From a bacterium (GTDB lineage: Bacteria > JAGOBX01), in contig JAKPEO010000086.1 of assembly GCA_029551925.1 (NCBI GenBank), positions 1-64,000 of the forward strand: a stretch of 64,000 bases of DNA. Reading direction: 5' to 3'. Numbering within the stretch: the stretch's first letter is position 1; the number at the start of each line of letters is the position of its first letter. Under the pieces are notes generated by a model. That model searched no databases. It worked only from the letters and a program-made list of their open reading frames with translations, and had not been told where the DNA came from. The translations under genes were made by a program, and so were the position numbers. This document shows positions 62,860 to 64,000 of the stretch, in pieces.

Positions 62860-64000
62860 ATGTCAAAAAATAAAGATACTTTTAAATTAGTGCGCGGTAG
62901 ATTTGTAATACCTATAAGCGATAAATTAGGAAGAAACAAAGTTATTGAAGACGGTTATGTCCTAATAAAAAATGATAAAATTTTTAAAGTCGGAAAATAC
63001 ACTGATGTTATTGGTAAATCTATAATTGAAAAATACAGTGGTGTATTAGAAATCATCGGCTGCTCAAAAAAATCAAACTTTACTACAAAAGATATAATAA
63101 AACATAATTGCGCAATATTGCCCGGCTTTGTCAAAGCGCATGGGCACGATCACGAATCGCCAATAATCGGTATTGCAAAAGATGTGCCGCTTACTCCGTG
63201 GCTTGATAAAGCTGTGAATTTATTTACTGGTTTTATGAACGAAAAACGCAAATTTTTAGAAAAAAAATTCGGAGATTCACCAAACTATATAACCTACATA
63301 AAAGCGCGGCTCGACGATATTCATTACGGAATTACTGCGTCAATGGTTCATCATTGCAATCATAACAAATACAGAGTTGAAGAAATCGTGCGCGCAAATA
63401 TTAAAGCCGGCACAAAAATGATTGTAGCTGTCGGCAGCCAAGATCAGCATTACGATAATAGAATTTTAGACATACCGGCTGATATAGCGATAGAGCGGCT
63501 CGATAATTATATTAAGTTATATGGAAACGCCGAACGCACAATTATTATTCCTGGACCAGATCAAGATTTTTCTAATTCGCCGACATTATTACGAAAACTT
63601 AAAGATTGGGCAAATGCGCATAATTCGCTGATACATATTCATAGTTCAGAAGAGCCGAATACTACGCGTTGGTTTACGCAAACAAATAAAATGACGCCTG
63701 TTGAAATGTTTAATTCTATAAATTTTTTAGATGAAAACACTATTGTCGCTCATCAAGTAAATTGCACGGACAATGATTTAGAAATATTAGCAAAAACAAA
63801 AACAAAAGTAGTGCATAATCCATTAGCTAATACTATATTGGGTTCCGGTATGCCGCCAATCATCAAAATGCTCGAAAAAGGCATAAAAATCGCTATTTCA
63901 ACAGACGGGTCTGGCAGCGCTGATAATCAATCAATAATATCAGCAGCGCGTTTAGCGTCACAATATCAAAAAGCGCTTCATCAAGATGCTACGTTACTGC
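62860..64000 (+). CDS. Amidohydrolase (nucleoside/guanine deaminase-like), 5' part (partial)
   Basis: The frame opens with ATG at 62860 (AGAGGTG 8 nt upstream) and runs off the window after 380 codons. The metal-dependent amidohydrolase pattern is clear: PGFVKAHGHDHE with H94 and H96, LIHIHSSEE with H261, VAHQV with H298, and ISTDG with D349. It is nearest to the MtaD/SsnA/TrzN group (methylthioadenosine or S-adenosylhomocysteine deaminase and relatives). The divergent TRAP operon and mtnA nearby hint at a purine or methylthio compound; this is inference. Confidence 0.88.
   Translation, partial: MSKNKDTFKLVRGRFVIPISDKLGRNKVIEDGYVLIKNDKIFKVGKYTDVIGKSIIEKYSGVLEIIGCSKKSNFTTKDIIKHNCAILPGFVKAHGHDHESPIIGIAKDVPLTPWLDKAVNLFTGFMNEKRKFLEKKFGDSPNYITYIKARLDDIHYGITASMVHHCNHNKYRVEEIVRANIKAGTKMIVAVGSQDQHYDNRILDIPADIAIERLDNYIKLYGNAERTIIIPGPDQDFSNSPTLLRKLKDWANAHNSLIHIHSSEEPNTTRWFTQTNKMTPVEMFNSINFLDENTIVAHQVNCTDNDLEILAKTKTKVVHNPLANTILGSGMPPIIKMLEKGIKIAISTDGSGSADNQSIISAARLASQYQKALHQDATLL

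Noticed and set aside
1-64000. CRISPR arrays, tRNA or rRNA genes, insertion sequences
   Set aside because: No regularly spaced direct repeats, no cloverleaf with a recognisable T-arm in the spacers, and no transposase-like protein were found by eye; a tRNAscan or Infernal run would settle the RNA part.

Overview
This window is a 64 kb piece of an A+T-rich bacterial chromosome (about 30% G+C by eye) from a Gram-negative, probably anaerobic or microaerophilic organism. The outer membrane is shown by a TonB-dependent receptor, TRAP transport with a periplasmic binding protein, several lipoproteins and LPS-type glycosyltransferases. Rubrerythrin points to oxygen-sensitive metabolism. fliE, a PilT-type ATPase, comEC and dprA point to flagella, type IV pili and natural transformation. 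I cannot name the phylum; spirochaete-like, Elusimicrobia-like or other candidate lineages are possible. There are no rRNA or tRNA genes, CRISPR arrays, transposases or phage genes that I can see.

Layout. 1-2.8 kb: the 5' part of a TMTC-like multi-pass glycosyltransferase, panC and rubrerythrin. 2.77-3.37 kb: a gene-free stretch with a 28-bp sequence (3141-3168) that closely matches a XerC/XerD dif site, so this may be the replication terminus. 3.4-9.0 kb: M48 protease, recD2, clpX, fliE. 9.0-14.2 kb: a five-gene operon joining a THEP1-type NTPase, a complete ECF transporter (S, fused A-A', T) and a TonB-dependent receptor. 14.3-16.9 kb: dprA with two lipoproteins. 17.0-19.1 kb: a PLD-type lipoprotein and a RCK-gated channel with an altered selectivity filter. 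19.2-25.3 kb: an envelope-glycan operon (nucleotide-sugar epimerase/decarboxylase, nucleotide-sugar dehydrogenase, WecA-like transferase, UbiA-type phosphoribosyl transferase, flippase-like protein, HAD phosphatase). 25.3-36.5 kb: aconitase, alr, ftsK, an orphan peptide-type binding protein, stand-alone ThiD2-like protein, valS. 36.6-45.7 kb: a minus-strand run of comEC, MATE transporter, three glycosyltransferases, a hexapeptide acyltransferase, aroC and a STAS protein. 45.8-51 kb: GT-C-like protein, radical SAM protein, a PLD3/PLD4-like protein and a MORN-repeat protein. 51-53.4 kb: gdh-queD-queE. 53.6-56 kb: pilT-like gene, a 56-residue membrane protein and a second WecA-like transferase. 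56-64 kb: acpS, mtnA, moxR, a tandem HD-GYP protein, a TRAP transporter and a divergent amidohydrolase that runs off the window.

The strongest non-coding signals are the dif-like site and a family of 26-bp palindromes (31438-31463, 50976-51001, 28644-28669) whose differences are compensatory pair by pair. Two of these copies flank ftsK, the partner of XerCD at dif. To the right of the dif-like site about two thirds of the genes are on the minus strand, as expected if a fork travels leftward to a terminus near 3.15 kb; this is an inference that a skew plot would test.
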